Of a stretch of 64,000 bases of DNA, positions 51,940-60,702 are shown in pieces (position 1 is the stretch's first letter; every line of letters starts with the position of its first letter). Made by a program: the position numbers and the translations under genes. The stretch lies in assembly GCF_024171945.1 (NCBI RefSeq), contig NZ_JAMTCR010000005.1, forward strand, positions 434,001 to 498,000. Direction: 5' to 3'. Below the pieces are notes generated by a model that made no database searches, was not told the origin of the DNA, and saw only the letters and a list, made by a program, of their open reading frames with translations. Source of the DNA: Actinokineospora globicatena (lineage in GTDB: Bacteria; Actinomycetota; Actinomycetes; Mycobacteriales; Pseudonocardiaceae).

Positions 51940-52941
51940 TCAGCGCTTGAGCAGCGCGCTGATCTCCTGGCTGGACTCGCCCGCCTCGGCCAGGTGGCGC
52001 AGGTTCTCCGGGACCTGCTGGCCCCGGTGCTCCACGGCCTGGGTGTAGAGCCGACCGGCCCGGTAGGACGACCGCACCAGCGGACCGGCCATCACCCCGG
52101 CGAAGCCCAGCGCCTCGGCGGTCTCCTTGTGCGCCAGGAACTCCTCCGGCTTGACCCACCGGTCGACCGGGTGGTGGCGCACGCTCGGCCGCAGGTACTG
52201 GGTGATGGTGATGATGTCGCAGCCCGCGCCGTGCAGGTCGGCCAGCGCCTCGGTGACCTCGTCCGGGGTCTCGCCCATGCCCAGGATCAGGTTCGACTTG
52301 GTGACCAGGCCGTCGTCGCGGGCCGAGGTGATGACCGAGAGCGACCGGTCGTAGCGGAACGCGGGGCGGATGCGCTTGAAGATGCGCGGCACCGTCTCCA
52401 GGTTGTGCGCGAGCACCTGCGGCCGCGAGCCGAACACCTCGGCCAGCTGGTCGGGCTCGGCGTTGAAGTCGGGGATGAGCAGCTCGACGCCGGTGCCCGG
52501 GTTCAGCGCGTGGATCTGGCGGACCGTCTCGGCGTAGAGCCAGGCGCCGCCGTCCTCGAGGTCGTCGCGGGCGACACCGGTGATCGTCGAGTAGCGCAGG
52601 CCCATCGCCTGCACCGACTCGGCCACCCGGCGCGGCTCGTCGCGGTCGAGGTCCGCGGGCTTGCCGGTGTCGATCTGGCAGAAGTCGCAGCGGCGGGTGC
52701 ACTGCTCGCCGCCGATCAGGAAGGTCGCCTCGCGGTCTTCCCAGCACTCGTAGATGTTGGGACAGCCCGCTTCCTCGCACACCGTGTGCAGGCCCTCACG
52801 CTTGACCAGGCCCTTGAGCTCGCGGTACTCCGGGCCCATCTTGGCCCGGGTCTTGATCCACGAGGGCTTCTTCTCGATCGGTGTCTGGCTGTTGCGCACT
52901 TCCAGGCGCAGCATCTTCCGACCCTCAGGCGCGACTGTCAC
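51940..52941 (-). CDS. lipA: Lipoyl synthase
   Basis: A 333-residue radical-SAM enzyme that inserts two sulfurs into protein-bound octanoate. It has the auxiliary-cluster Cys set in [12 protein letters not shown], the radical-SAM motif CTRRCDFC, and a late RSSYRAG segment with the Ser that ligates the auxiliary cluster. It works after LipB, encoded 8.5 kb away. The 263 bases upstream of the DedA gene contain a short stretch of repeated GGTACTACTACT/GGTGCTGGG-type sequence. Start at 52941. Confidence 0.97.
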   Translation of the reverse strand: MTVAPEGRKMLRLEVRNSQTPIEKKPSWIKTRAKMGPEYRELKGLVKREGLHTVCEEAGCPNIYECWEDREATFLIGGEQCTRRCDFCQIDTGKPADLDRDEPRRVAESVQAMGLRYSTITGVARDDLEDGGAWLYAETVRQIHALNPGTGVELLIPDFNAEPDQLAEVFGSRPQVLAHNLETVPRIFKRIRPAFRYDRSLSVITSARDDGLVTKSNLILGMGETPDEVTEALADLHGAGCDIITITQYLRPSVRHHPVDRWVKPEEFLAHKETAEALGFAGVMAGPLVRSSYRAGRLYTQAVEHRGQQVPENLRHLAEAGESSQEISALLKR

Positions 52942-52958
52942 ACCGCCAGGCTACGCCT

Positions 52959-53888
52959 CTAGGCCGGATCCGGGGAAACGCCGGTCAGTTCCGCTGTTCG
53001 CACCCACAATGTCCGGCCGAAGGCGGGGTCGAGCGCCAGTGATCGCGGTTTCGCCAGCCCGACGGCGCCGAATATCTCGCCAGGTCCGCTCGGGCCGAAG
53101 TACTGCCCGCCGGTGACCCCGGGAGCGGTCGCGGCGTAGAGCTGGGGCAGCACCGCGCGGCCGACCGGCGCGGTGGTGAGCCGGGCGCCCGCCCGCACGG
53201 CCGCGGCGATCCCACGACCCACCGGACCCGTCATCCGGGCGCGGGTCGAGTTGCTGGCCAGCTCGGTGCTCGCCAACCCGGGGTGCGCGGCGACGCTGAC
53301 CAGGTCCAGCCCGGCTGCCCGTGCGCGTCGGTCCAGCTCGACGGCGAACAGCAGGTTCGCCAGCTTGGACTGGGAGTAGGCGGCCGCCGCCCGGTAGCCG
53401 CGCCGCTCGAAGTTGAGGTCATCGATGTCGAAGCCCTGACCGCGGTGGGCGAGGCTCGACACGGTCACCACGCGGGCGCCGGGGACCGCGCGCAACGCGG
53501 GCATGACCAGCCAGGTCAGCGCGGCGTGCCCGAGGTGGTTGGTGCCGAACTGCAGCTCGAACCCGTCGGCGGTCCTGGCAGGCGGCGGCACCATCACCCC
53601 GGCGTTGTTGACCAGCAGGTCGAGCCGGTCACCGGTGCGCTCCCGCACCTGCGCCGCCGCCGTCCGCACCGACGCCAAGTCGGCCAGGTCCAGCTCCAGC
53701 AGCTCGGCGGCCCCGGTCACGGTCGCCACCGCCGCGCGGCCGCGCTCGACCGAGCGGCAGGCCATCAGCACGTGCGCGCCGCGGTCGCTGAGCAGCTGCG
53801 CGGTGCGCAGGCCCAGCCCGGAGTTCGCGCCGGTGACCAGCGCGGTCTTCCCGCTCAGGTCGGGGATGTCAGCGGCGGACCAGGCCAT
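52959..53888 (-). CDS. Short-chain dehydrogenase/reductase
   Basis: The 309-residue protein has the SDR cofactor motif TGANSGLG near 20-27, NNAG at about 93, and the active-site Tyr/Lys in AYSQSKLANLLFAVEL, close to the retinol-dehydrogenase/WW-oxidoreductase-like group. It reduces a carbonyl or oxidises an alcohol; substrate unknown. It is 17 bp upstream of lipA on the same strand but with no functional link that I can see. Confidence 0.9.
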   Translation of the reverse strand: MAWSAADIPDLSGKTALVTGANSGLGLRTAQLLSDRGAHVLMACRSVERGRAAVATVTGAAELLELDLADLASVRTAAAQVRERTGDRLDLLVNNAGVMVPPPARTADGFELQFGTNHLGHAALTWLVMPALRAVPGARVVTVSSLAHRGQGFDIDDLNFERRGYRAAAAYSQSKLANLLFAVELDRRARAAGLDLVSVAAHPGLASTELASNSTRARMTGPVGRGIAAAVRAGARLTTAPVGRAVLPQLYAATAPGVTGGQYFGPSGPGEIFGAVGLAKPRSLALDPAFGRTLWVRTAELTGVSPDPA

Positions 53889-53946
53889 GGGTGCCTCCTC
53901 GGCTCATCTGCTACCCGAGGGTAGGAAGGCCGGGCTGAGGAACCGC

Positions 53947-54450
53947 TCAGGCGCTCGCGGCGAATCGCCCGAACAGGTGCCGGGCCTTGCGGTGCGGGCG
54001 CGGGGTGGTGCGGAGCAGGGCGGTGAAGGCGGCGCCGACGCGGGTGATCTCCGCGCGTGGCTCGTCCGGGCCGACGAGGCCCGCGGCCAGTGCCAGCATC
54101 CGCTGCTCGCTCTCCAAGCCCGGTCGCAGCACCTCGGGGTCGGCGGCGGCGTGGGCGTCGATGACCGCGCGCAGCGGCCCGTGCTCGGCGGCGGTGTCCA
54201 GCCAGGCGGCGGTGACGGCGTCGACCAGGTCCACGTCCGGGTCCCGGTCCGCCTCGGCCTGGGCCAGCCCGATCCGGCCGGTCAGCTTGAGCGTCCACCG
54301 GTAGTGCAGAGCGAGCAGAACCTGCGCCGGGCTGTCGAACAGCTCGGCGACCTCGCCGTGGAACGGGACCGGGGCGCCGGGGTCGGACCGCAGGTGGGCG
54401 AGCACGGCGTCGAGCGCGGCGCGCCTGCGGTGGTAGTCGGACCAGCTCAT
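53947..54450 (-). CDS. Protein of unknown function divergent from the TetR gene
   Basis: From ATG 54450 (GGAGGGAAG ribosome site) the 167-residue protein is all-helical in appearance, with SDYHRRRAALDAVLAHLRSD, FDSPAQVLLALHYRWTLKL, AAWLDTAAEHGPLRAVIDAH and TPRPHRKARHLFGRFAASA. No motif is recognised. It shares an operator-rich promoter region with the TetR gene, suggesting it is a regulator target. The longer frame to 54522 reads through those operators. Confidence 0.75.
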   Translation of the reverse strand: MSWSDYHRRRAALDAVLAHLRSDPGAPVPFHGEVAELFDSPAQVLLALHYRWTLKLTGRIGLAQAEADRDPDVDLVDAVTAAWLDTAAEHGPLRAVIDAHAAADPEVLRPGLESEQRMLALAAGLVGPDEPRAEITRVGAAFTALLRTTPRPHRKARHLFGRFAASA

Positions 54451-54472
54451 GGCTTCCCTCCCCCGGTGCGGG

Positions 54473-54550
54473 CATACCACGGGTCTGCGGCATACCCACG
54501 GTATGGAACCGGACGCGGCCAACGTACCACGGGTACGTGCCGTTGGTATG
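54473..54550. promoter_or_regulatory. Operator array for the divergent TetR-type regulator
   Basis: Four copies of a dyad with form TACC-N3-GGTA: a perfect CATACC-CAC-GGTATG at 54491-54505, a perfect CGTACC-ACG-GGTACG at 54523-54537 exactly 32 bp on, plus half-matching sites at 54473-54487 (CATACC-ACG-GGTCTG) and 54536-54550 (CGTGCC-GTT-GGTATG). They lie between the divergent gene at 54450 and the TetR start, so binding would control both. Confidence 0.7.
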
Positions 54551-54571
54551 TCGCGGCGATGTCCTAGGGTT

Positions 54572-55210
54572 GTGAGCGTGCCGACAGCGCGCCCCCGCCG
54601 GGAGGACTACAGCGAGTCGACCAGGCAGGCCCTGGTCGACTCGGCGGTCGCGCTGTTCACCAAGCAGGGCTACGCCGCCACCAGCCTCGACGCCATCGCC
54701 CGCCGGGCCAGGGTCACCAAGGGCGCGCTCTACCACCACTTCAGCGGCAAGCAGGCGGTGTTCGAGGCCGCCTTCGGCGCGGTGGAGAAGGCCGTGCTCG
54801 CCAAGCTCGGCCAGGTCGTCACCGGCCCAGGCACGCCGTGGGAGCGGGCGGTCAGCGGGCTGCAGGCCTACGTCCAGGTCTGCCTCGAGCCCTCCTACCA
54901 GCGCATCGCCATCCACGAGGGCCCGGTGGTGATGGGCTGGGAGCGCTGGCGCGAGGCCGAGGAGCACTTCAGCTTCGGCCTGGTGAAGTCGGCCATCGAG
55001 GCGCTGATCGCGGCGGGCGAGATCGACGACCTGCCGGTGGAGGTCACCGCCAGGATCCTGTTCGGCGCGCTGCAGACCGGCGCGGCGATCATCGCGGGCG
55101 CGGACGACCCCCGGAAGGCCGGGACGGAAGTCTCGCGGACCATCATCCGGGTGCTGGAAGGCATGCGGGTGGCGTCGCCGCCGGTGTCGCTGCTGCGCGG
55201 CCGAGGGTGA
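54572..55210 (+). CDS. TetR-family transcriptional regulator
   Basis: From GTG 54572 (GTG 54578 is equally possible) the product is about 212 residues. The N-terminal TetR HTH is clear: STRQALVDSAVALFTKQGYA, TSLDAIARRARVTKGALYHH, FSGKQAVFEAAF. The C-terminal ligand domain is typical in length but the ligand is unknown. Its promoter contains four dyads, so it very likely represses itself and the divergent gene. Its stop overlaps the start of the first modular membrane-protein gene by 4 bp, so it probably also governs that array. Confidence 0.92.
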   Translation: MSVPTARPRREDYSESTRQALVDSAVALFTKQGYAATSLDAIARRARVTKGALYHHFSGKQAVFEAAFGAVEKAVLAKLGQVVTGPGTPWERAVSGLQAYVQVCLEPSYQRIAIHEGPVVMGWERWREAEEHFSFGLVKSAIEALIAAGEIDDLPVEVTARILFGALQTGAAIIAGADDPRKAGTEVSRTIIRVLEGMRVASPPVSLLRGRG

Positions 55211-55857
55211 CTCCGGTAACGGCACCGTCGGGTGGTGTTGCTGTCCTGGACGATCCGAACACCGCGCGGCTGGTGGCCCTGCGCGTGCGGAGTCCGTGGC
55301 GGATCGGGTGGGCGGTCGTGACACTGGTCGCGCTCGCCGGGTGGGTCGCCTACGGGATCGCCGCCGGGTTGACGCTCATCGCCGTCGTCGCGTTCTGCCG
55401 CTGCGCGCTGGGCATCAAGGGCGTCGTGTTGTGGCTCAAGGCTTTTCGGGCGTCCCGCGCCACGCTTTCGGTGGTGGAGGGTGCCATCTGGTTCCCGTTC
55501 GCCGCCACGGTGCTCGGGGGTGTGGGCGCGCAGACCGATCTCGCGGTGCGGATGGGCACGGAGGTCGTGGTGCTGCGGGTGTTCGGGCTCTACGGTCCAC
55601 ATCGGACTCGACTGGGCGTCGACCAAGAGGTCTGGCTGGCCGGTCCGACCTGGGTGGTGGGTCCGGTCGCGATGCGGGGGCCGGTGGGGATGGCCGACCC
55701 GGTCGGCCGCCCGATCGCCGTGCGGATCGACGGCTCGTACGACGTCTACCCGGCGGTCCGCCTGGTCGGCACGCCCCACCGCGCCGCGAGTCCGGCGGAC
55801 GCGACGCTGGCGTGGGCCAAGATGATGCGCACCCGCGCCCTGCTGCTGCTCGGGTGA
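55207..55857 (+). CDS. Modular membrane protein, N-module-only paralog
   Basis: From GTG 55207 the 216-residue protein has two to three helices (IGWAVVTLVALAGWVAYGIAA; LIAVVAFCRCALGIKGVVLW), then a beta-rich module ending IAVRIDGSYDVYPAVRLV and a last hydrophobic WAKMMRTRALLLLG. The end aligns with IRIEGSHEAFPATRVP...WARGLASRAMLIVL of the next member (56558-57598) just before that protein's second helix pair, so this copy looks like the family's first half only. Function unknown. It is coupled to the TetR gene. Confidence 0.75.
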   Translation: MTPVTAPSGGVAVLDDPNTARLVALRVRSPWRIGWAVVTLVALAGWVAYGIAAGLTLIAVVAFCRCALGIKGVVLWLKAFRASRATLSVVEGAIWFPFAATVLGGVGAQTDLAVRMGTEVVVLRVFGLYGPHRTRLGVDQEVWLAGPTWVVGPVAMRGPVGMADPVGRPIAVRIDGSYDVYPAVRLVGTPHRAASPADATLAWAKMMRTRALLLLG

Positions 55858-56378
55858 CGGTGATGGTGGCCTGGGTCCAGTCGGCGGTGCGGACGAGGTG
55901 GGCCAGGCGGCGGCTGGGCCAGTGGTGCAGGGAGAGCAGGGTGCCCCAGGTCAGCTAGCCCGCCAGCGCATCAGCACTCCTGGCGACCGACCAGCCGCAC
56001 CGCACGAGGCGAACCCGCTAGCCCTTCGGTTCGCCCCTCCGACGCACTCTGCCAGCCCTTGCTGACGTCCTGGCCGTCCGGCCGTGTCCCAACCAGCCCT
56101 CCAGCGCCCGTCCCGCCTATCCGCCACCCGCGCCACCAGCCGTCCGACGCCCCTTCGCCCGGCTCGCCCAGCGACACCCGGCCACCCTCTCGTCACCCCG
56201 CCCAGACCGGCGATTCCCATACGTTCGCCCGACAACCCGCCCGGGTGCCCCGTCCGTCGACCTGATCGGCGCCCGCCCGCGGTCGCTCCGCGCTCCGCCC
56301 GTCAGCCTGATCGGCGCCGCCCGTGCCCCGCGCCCAACCCCGGCCCGCCGTTCCGGAGGCCGTCCCCGCGAACCCCGG

Positions 56379-56483
56379 CCCCACCCTGTCCCGGGGGGCG
56401 TCCCCAGGCCCAGTCTACCGGGACCCTGTCGCCCGAAGGGGGGACGGCGAAAAGCTGTGGATAACTCGGGGGCTTGTGGACAG
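56379..56483 (+). repeat. Dispersed intergenic repeat, family 2, copy C, with DnaA-box pair
   Basis: The core CCCACCCTGTCCCGGGGGGC...CCAGTCTACCGGGA (56379-56423) is followed by TGTGGATAA (56456-56464) and TGTGGACAG (56475-56483). An inverted copy with the same order and the same 19-bp box spacing lies at 60457-60560. Confidence 0.75.
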
Positions 56484-56516
56484 TTCGACCAGGCGCGGAG
56501 GGCGGGGGCGGGTGGG

Positions 56517-56545
56517 TTTTCACCCGATCGGGGGTCGCCTACAGT
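56517..56545 (+). promoter_or_regulatory. Candidate promoter of the modular membrane-protein operon
   Basis: TTTTCA (56517-56522) and TACAGT (56540-56545) are separated by exactly 17 bp, each 4 of 6 matches to the vegetative consensus. ATG 56558 follows 12 bases later, so the transcript would be nearly leaderless. Confidence 0.4.
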
Positions 56546-56557
56546 GTGGGCACTGGG

Positions 56558-57598
56558 ATGGGGGTTGGCGTGCTGGTTGAGCCGGTTCTGGGTGCGGGTG
56601 TGCTGGGGGATCCGACCACCGAGTTGTTGGTGCGGTTGCGGCCGCGGGCGTCGCGGGCGGTGATGCGGTCGCAGGTCGTGCTGTCCGCGTTGTTGCTGGC
56701 GCTCCTGGTGTTCGCCGTCGTCGACGGCGACCCGGTCCTAGCGACGCTCTTGGCCGCCACGTCGCTGTTCAGCCTGTGGAGCCTCTACCACGTGTGGCGG
56801 CTGGTCCGGGTGTCCCGCGTCAGCGCCGAGATCCTGCCCGGTGCTGACTGGCGCCCGGTGGACGTCGCGGTGCACGGCGCCCACCCCACGGGCGCGGACG
56901 TCGTCGTGACCGTCGACGGCGTGGCGATCCCCCTGCACGTCTACGGTTTGACCCTCCCCTTCCGGGCTGTGCTGCGGCGCACCGGCAAGGCCTGGCTGGT
57001 CGACGGCGGCAGCGTCGCGGCGATCCGGATCGAGGGGTCGCACGAGGCGTTCCCCGCGACCCGGGTGCCGAAGGCGCGCCCGGCGCGCAAGTCCGAGGAC
57101 GCCGACCCGACCGCCGTCTGGGCCCGGGGGCTCGCGAGTCGCGCCATGCTGATCGTCCTCCCGTTCGTGGCGGGGGTGGTCACGATCCTCGGCCTCACTG
57201 CCTTCGCCCAGCTCCACCTGTTTGCCGTGGTGACCTGCCTGGTGCTGGTCGTCGTGGTCTTCGGCAGCCGCACCGTGCGCTACGGGCACCGGTGGATCGA
57301 CCGGCAGCTGCCCGGTCTCGTCGCCAAGGGCGGGTGGCTGCCCGTCGGTGCCACGGCGTCGCGGTGGACCCCGCGGGTGGACTCCACGACGACGACCAAC
57401 CTCGTGCTGCGCCTGACCGACGGCGCCGTGGCCGTGCTCGAACTGCCGAACGCGGCCGCCGACCTGCTCGGCACCATCCACGACACCGCGGGCGCCTGGG
57501 TGGCCGGGCCGCTCACCCCCGGTCGCGTCGTCGCGGTCGGGTACCCCGGTTACCCGTTGTTGGCCGCGGGCAAGGTCGTGTCCACGGAACCGGCATGA
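56558..57598 (+). CDS. Modular membrane protein, two-module paralog 1
   Basis: The 346-residue protein has two pairs of helices (VVLSALLLALLVFAVVDGDP...; AMLIVLPFVAGVVTILGLTA) separating two beta-rich modules. The first ends IRIEGSHEAFPATRVP and the second has NLVLRLTDGAVAVLELPNAA, then VVAVGYPGYPLLAAG. ATG 56558 is preferred; frames further upstream lack a promoter. Its stop overlaps the next start by 4 bp (ATGA). No known domain is recognised; location is the cytoplasmic membrane. Confidence 0.78.
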   Translation: MGVGVLVEPVLGAGVLGDPTTELLVRLRPRASRAVMRSQVVLSALLLALLVFAVVDGDPVLATLLAATSLFSLWSLYHVWRLVRVSRVSAEILPGADWRPVDVAVHGAHPTGADVVVTVDGVAIPLHVYGLTLPFRAVLRRTGKAWLVDGGSVAAIRIEGSHEAFPATRVPKARPARKSEDADPTAVWARGLASRAMLIVLPFVAGVVTILGLTAFAQLHLFAVVTCLVLVVVVFGSRTVRYGHRWIDRQLPGLVAKGGWLPVGATASRWTPRVDSTTTTNLVLRLTDGAVAVLELPNAAADLLGTIHDTAGAWVAGPLTPGRVVAVGYPGYPLLAAGKVVSTEPA

Positions 57599-58686
57599 TC
57601 GGCGGACCGCGTGACGCGACGGCCACCGCGAGCGATCACCACGGTGTGTCCGCCACCGCTGAGTCACCCGTCCCGGCCCCGACCACCGCGGTGCCCGCCA
57701 CCGGCGACCCCACCACGGCGATCCTGCACTGGTTGTGGTCACGGCGTTACCGGTCCACCACGACCACGAGCGCGGTGTGGGCCACCGTCATCGCCGCGAC
57801 GCTGTTCGCCCTCGCGATGTCGCTGATCACCGATGTCGACGACCCACCCCTCCCGGTGGTCGCCGCCGTGTGCAACGGCCTCGTCCTGCTGGGTTACCTG
57901 CTGCCAGGCGGGAACTACCTCTGGCTGCGCTCCGGGCTCGACCAGGTGCGCACCCGCGGGTGGCGGACCGTGCGGGCTCGGGTGCTGCGCGCGGGCCGGT
58001 GGACGGCGTTGGTCGAGGTCGTCGACGACAGTGCGGACCCGCTGGTCCTCTCGGTGCGGATCGACCCGGCGCACCTAGCGATGATCACCGACACGGCGTA
58101 CCTGATCCGTGGTCGCGGTCGGTGGGCGGTGCTGCGCGTCCCCGGATCGCGGGAGATGTTCCTTGCCAAGGTGAAGCCGTCGAGTGGTAATATGTCCACA
58201 GTAGACTTCTCCACAGTGGACGTTACGGCGCGGTGGGCGAAGTCCAGGCGTGACGCGATCTTCTGGCTGTTCGGCCAATTGGCGGTGTTCCTGGTCGCGG
58301 TGCTCGTGGTTGTCGCGATCGCCATGCCGTCCCAGTACCTGCTGGTGTGGTGGCTGGTTCTGGTGCTGTTGACCGGCGGTGGGATGGCCATCGGACTGCG
58401 TTTCCGACTCTCTGACGTCACATTGCCGGAGCTGGTGCGCGCCGGGGAGTGGGTGCTCGCGGGGGCCGCGCTCAGCGCGTGGACGGCCCGTCGGGACAGC
58501 ACCGCTAGCGCGACCGCGACCCTGCGCTTCGCCGATGGCACCGTGCGCACCGTGGTCATGCCCGCCGCCCCGGTGGACCTGCTCGCCGCGATCACGGACA
58601 GTTCTTCCTTGTGGGTAAACGGATCCGGCAGTCGGGTGGCTGTTGGCTTCCCTGGCTATCCGTTGCTCGCGGTGGCCAGAACATGA
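57595..58686 (+). CDS. Modular membrane protein, two-module paralog 2
   Basis: The 363-residue protein has a Ser/Thr/Pro-rich N-terminus, then PTTAILHWLWSRRYR, helix pair 1, the first module (SVRIDPAHLAMITDTAYLIR; WAVLRVPGSREMFLAKV), helix pair 2 and the second module (TASATATLRFADGTVRTVVM; VAVGFPGYPLLAVA). It has the same length and the closest sequence to paralog 3, consistent with recent tandem duplication. Overlaps both neighbours by 4 bp. Function unknown. Confidence 0.8.
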   Translation: MIGGPRDATATASDHHGVSATAESPVPAPTTAVPATGDPTTAILHWLWSRRYRSTTTTSAVWATVIAATLFALAMSLITDVDDPPLPVVAAVCNGLVLLGYLLPGGNYLWLRSGLDQVRTRGWRTVRARVLRAGRWTALVEVVDDSADPLVLSVRIDPAHLAMITDTAYLIRGRGRWAVLRVPGSREMFLAKVKPSSGNMSTVDFSTVDVTARWAKSRRDAIFWLFGQLAVFLVAVLVVVAIAMPSQYLLVWWLVLVLLTGGGMAIGLRFRLSDVTLPELVRAGEWVLAGAALSAWTARRDSTASATATLRFADGTVRTVVMPAAPVDLLAAITDSSSLWVNGSGSRVAVGFPGYPLLAVART

Positions 58687-59774
58687 GCCTGACCGGCGGG
58701 CAGCGTCACGAAAATGGCCCCGTGAACGACAGTGGGAGTGTGCGCACACAAGTGGACTCGCCGATTCCCGCCCCCAACACCGAAGCGGTCGCCGCCCAGG
58801 ACCCGACGACCGCGATCCTGGCGTGGGTGTGGCACATGCGCTACCGGACGACGGCGAGCTTCCGGGCGCTCTGGGTCGTGAGCTTGGCGTTCACCCTCGT
58901 CGGTGTGGCTCTCATCAGCATCGCTGACATCGACAACGCCCTTCGCTGGATTCCCCTCGGGGTGGGCAGTCTCCTTCCGGCCGCCATCATCGTCTCGCCG
59001 TTGAGCAACTACCGCTGGGTGCGGTGGGGGCTCGACCAGCTGACCACTTACCCGTGGCGGTCGGTGCCCGCGCGGGTGCTGCACCACGGGCGGTGGAGGG
59101 CGGTGATCGAGGTCATCGACGGCACCGGCACCCCTGTCGTGCTCACGGTGCGGATCGACCCCGCGCACCTGGCGATGATCACCGACAGCGTGCTGCTGGT
59201 CATCGGGCGGTCGGAGTGGGCGGTGCTGCGGGTGCCCGGGTCGCGGGAGCTGTTCCCGGCCAGGGTTCGTGGCCCGTTCCCCACTGGAGAGGCTGTCGAC
59301 CTGTCCGGGACGGACGTGACCGGTCGGTGGGCGCAGGTCCTGCGTGACCGTCTCTTGTGGAATTACCTGCAGATCCCGGTGACGTTCGCCGTGTTGCTCG
59401 TCTTCTACTGGGCGTCGACTGTTTCCCTCGTCTGGTTCGCGTCCTGCGCGGTCCTCCTGTCGTTGCTCGTTCTGGTGCTCTCGCGGCACCGCTTCTCGGA
59501 CTTCCGGTTGCCGGGACTGGTGCGCGCGGGGGAGTGGGTGCGGGCGGACGCCGCGCTCGACCCGTGGAAGGCCCGCCGCGACGGCACCGCCTCGGCGACC
59601 GCGACACTGCGCTTCGCCGACGGCACAACGCGTACCGCCGAACTGCCCGCCGCGACGGTCGACCTGCTCGGCGCCATCTTCGACAGCTCGGCCGTCTGGG
59701 TCGCGGGCACGGGTGACCACGTGGCCGTCGGGTTCCCCGGCTACCCGCTGGTTGCCTCCGCACGGCTGCGATGA
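58683..59774 (+). CDS. Modular membrane protein, two-module paralog 3
   Basis: Also 363 residues. It shares blocks with paralog 2: PTTAILAWVWHMRYRTTASF, LTVRIDPAHLAMITDSVLLV, WAVLRVPGSRELFPARV, TASATATLRFADGTTRTAEL and VAVGFPGYPLVASA. Helices occur at about 60-110 and 240-290. ATG 58683 overlaps the upstream stop (ATGA) and the stop overlaps the next start. Function unknown. Confidence 0.8.
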   Translation: MSLTGGQRHENGPVNDSGSVRTQVDSPIPAPNTEAVAAQDPTTAILAWVWHMRYRTTASFRALWVVSLAFTLVGVALISIADIDNALRWIPLGVGSLLPAAIIVSPLSNYRWVRWGLDQLTTYPWRSVPARVLHHGRWRAVIEVIDGTGTPVVLTVRIDPAHLAMITDSVLLVIGRSEWAVLRVPGSRELFPARVRGPFPTGEAVDLSGTDVTGRWAQVLRDRLLWNYLQIPVTFAVLLVFYWASTVSLVWFASCAVLLSLLVLVLSRHRFSDFRLPGLVRAGEWVRADAALDPWKARRDGTASATATLRFADGTTRTAELPAATVDLLGAIFDSSAVWVAGTGDHVAVGFPGYPLVASARLR

Positions 59775-60364
59775 GGGTGGGTTTCGTCGTCCTCGGCCTG
59801 CTCGCGGCGTTCAGCGTCGTCGCCTACGCCATGGACGACCTGGGACGCGCGGCTGTCCTCGGTGCGGCAGAGGCGACTTTCGCGCTCGGGCTCCTGCCTG
59901 CGGGGCCGCGCTCGACCCTGGCCGCGGAGGTCCGACTGCGCGCGGCGATCGCGATGACCCCGGTGGTGGTCGTCGTGCTGGTGTGGCCCGCCGCCGCTGT
60001 GCTGACCTTCGCCGAGCCGCCGACCCTGGCGGGCATCGGGTTCCTGGTCACCGTGTTCTGCATGACCGGCTTCGGCCTCACCCGCGTCGGCGGCCGGATC
60101 GCGGAGTGGCGCCTGCCGTGGCTCGTCCGCCGCGGTCCTTGGCACGAGGTGTCGGCCGCGTGTCACGGCGAACTCGCGACGCTGACGCTCCCTGACGGCG
60201 CGGTCTTCCACGCCGCGCTGCCGGTGCGCTTGCTGGACGAGATCGGGCGGACGGGGACGGTGTGGCTGGCCGGGCCGCCTGCCGGAGTCGTCGCCGTGGG
60301 CTACCCGGACCACCGCTTGATCACCCCCGCCCACCTCAAGCCCGGCGCCTCAGTGGCCGCCTAG
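59771..60364 (+). CDS. Modular membrane protein, C-module-only paralog
   Basis: The 197-residue protein has about four hydrophobic segments (VGFVVLGLLAAFSVVAYAM; AIAMTPVVVVVLVWPAAAVL; GIGFLVTVFCMTGFGL) and then only the second module: GGRIAEWRLPWLVRRGPWHE, GELATLTLPDGAVFHAALP, GPPAGVVAVGYPDHRLITPA. It is the last gene of the four-gene coupled run and complements the N-module-only member at 55207, so the array contains separated halves as well as whole copies. Confidence 0.75.
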   Translation: MRVGFVVLGLLAAFSVVAYAMDDLGRAAVLGAAEATFALGLLPAGPRSTLAAEVRLRAAIAMTPVVVVVLVWPAAAVLTFAEPPTLAGIGFLVTVFCMTGFGLTRVGGRIAEWRLPWLVRRGPWHEVSAACHGELATLTLPDGAVFHAALPVRLLDEIGRTGTVWLAGPPAGVVAVGYPDHRLITPAHLKPGASVAA

Positions 60365-60456
60365 ATCCGGGCGTCCCTGGTGCGCTCCAGGCCGTTGGGA
60401 AGCCCCTCGGTCGGGTGAACCTTGGGTGCTGCCATCCCGAATCCCCAGGTGGCGTC

Positions 60457-60600
60457 TGTCCACAATGCCTGGAGTTGTCCACAGGCCAACCGCACCCCTG
60501 GGTCGCACCCCCCACTCCCGGTAGACTGGCACTGGGGACGCCCCCCGGAGAGGGTGGGGGCTGGGGTGCCGGAGGCGGCCCCCGCGAGCGCGGCGTTGCC
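60457..60600 (-). repeat. Dispersed intergenic repeat, family 2, copy D, with DnaA-box pair
   Basis: In the 338-bp space between the modular array and lipB, which contains no gene that I can support, TGTCCACAA (60457-60465) and TTGTCCACA (60475-60483) precede, inverted, the core CCCGGTAGACTGG...GGGGACGCCCCCCGGA (60516-60559). It mirrors copy C at 56379-56483, so the two copies bracket the modular operon. Confidence 0.75.
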
Positions 60601-60702
60601 CGGGCGGGGACGGGCCCCATTTGGCGAAGCCTGGCGGCAGGTGAGAGCCGGGCACCTCGAAGTCAAGGTGCCGTCGGAGCCACCGTCGGGGGGTGGGCGG
60701 GG

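Larger units (their letters stand above)
55858..56557. other. C-rich intergenic region with repeat family 2 and a promoter
   Basis: About 700 bases without a supportable gene. From 55958 to 56340 the plus strand is very C-rich, with a short direct repeat CCTGATCGGCGCC (56262 and 56301 areas). The 3' part holds dispersed repeat C (56379-56483) and a candidate promoter for the next gene (56517-56545). Confidence 0.6.

Noticed and set aside
60457-60484. Possible replication origin
   Set aside because: Only two boxes, no dnaA/dnaN/rnpA/gidA genes and no A/T-rich unwinding element in the window.
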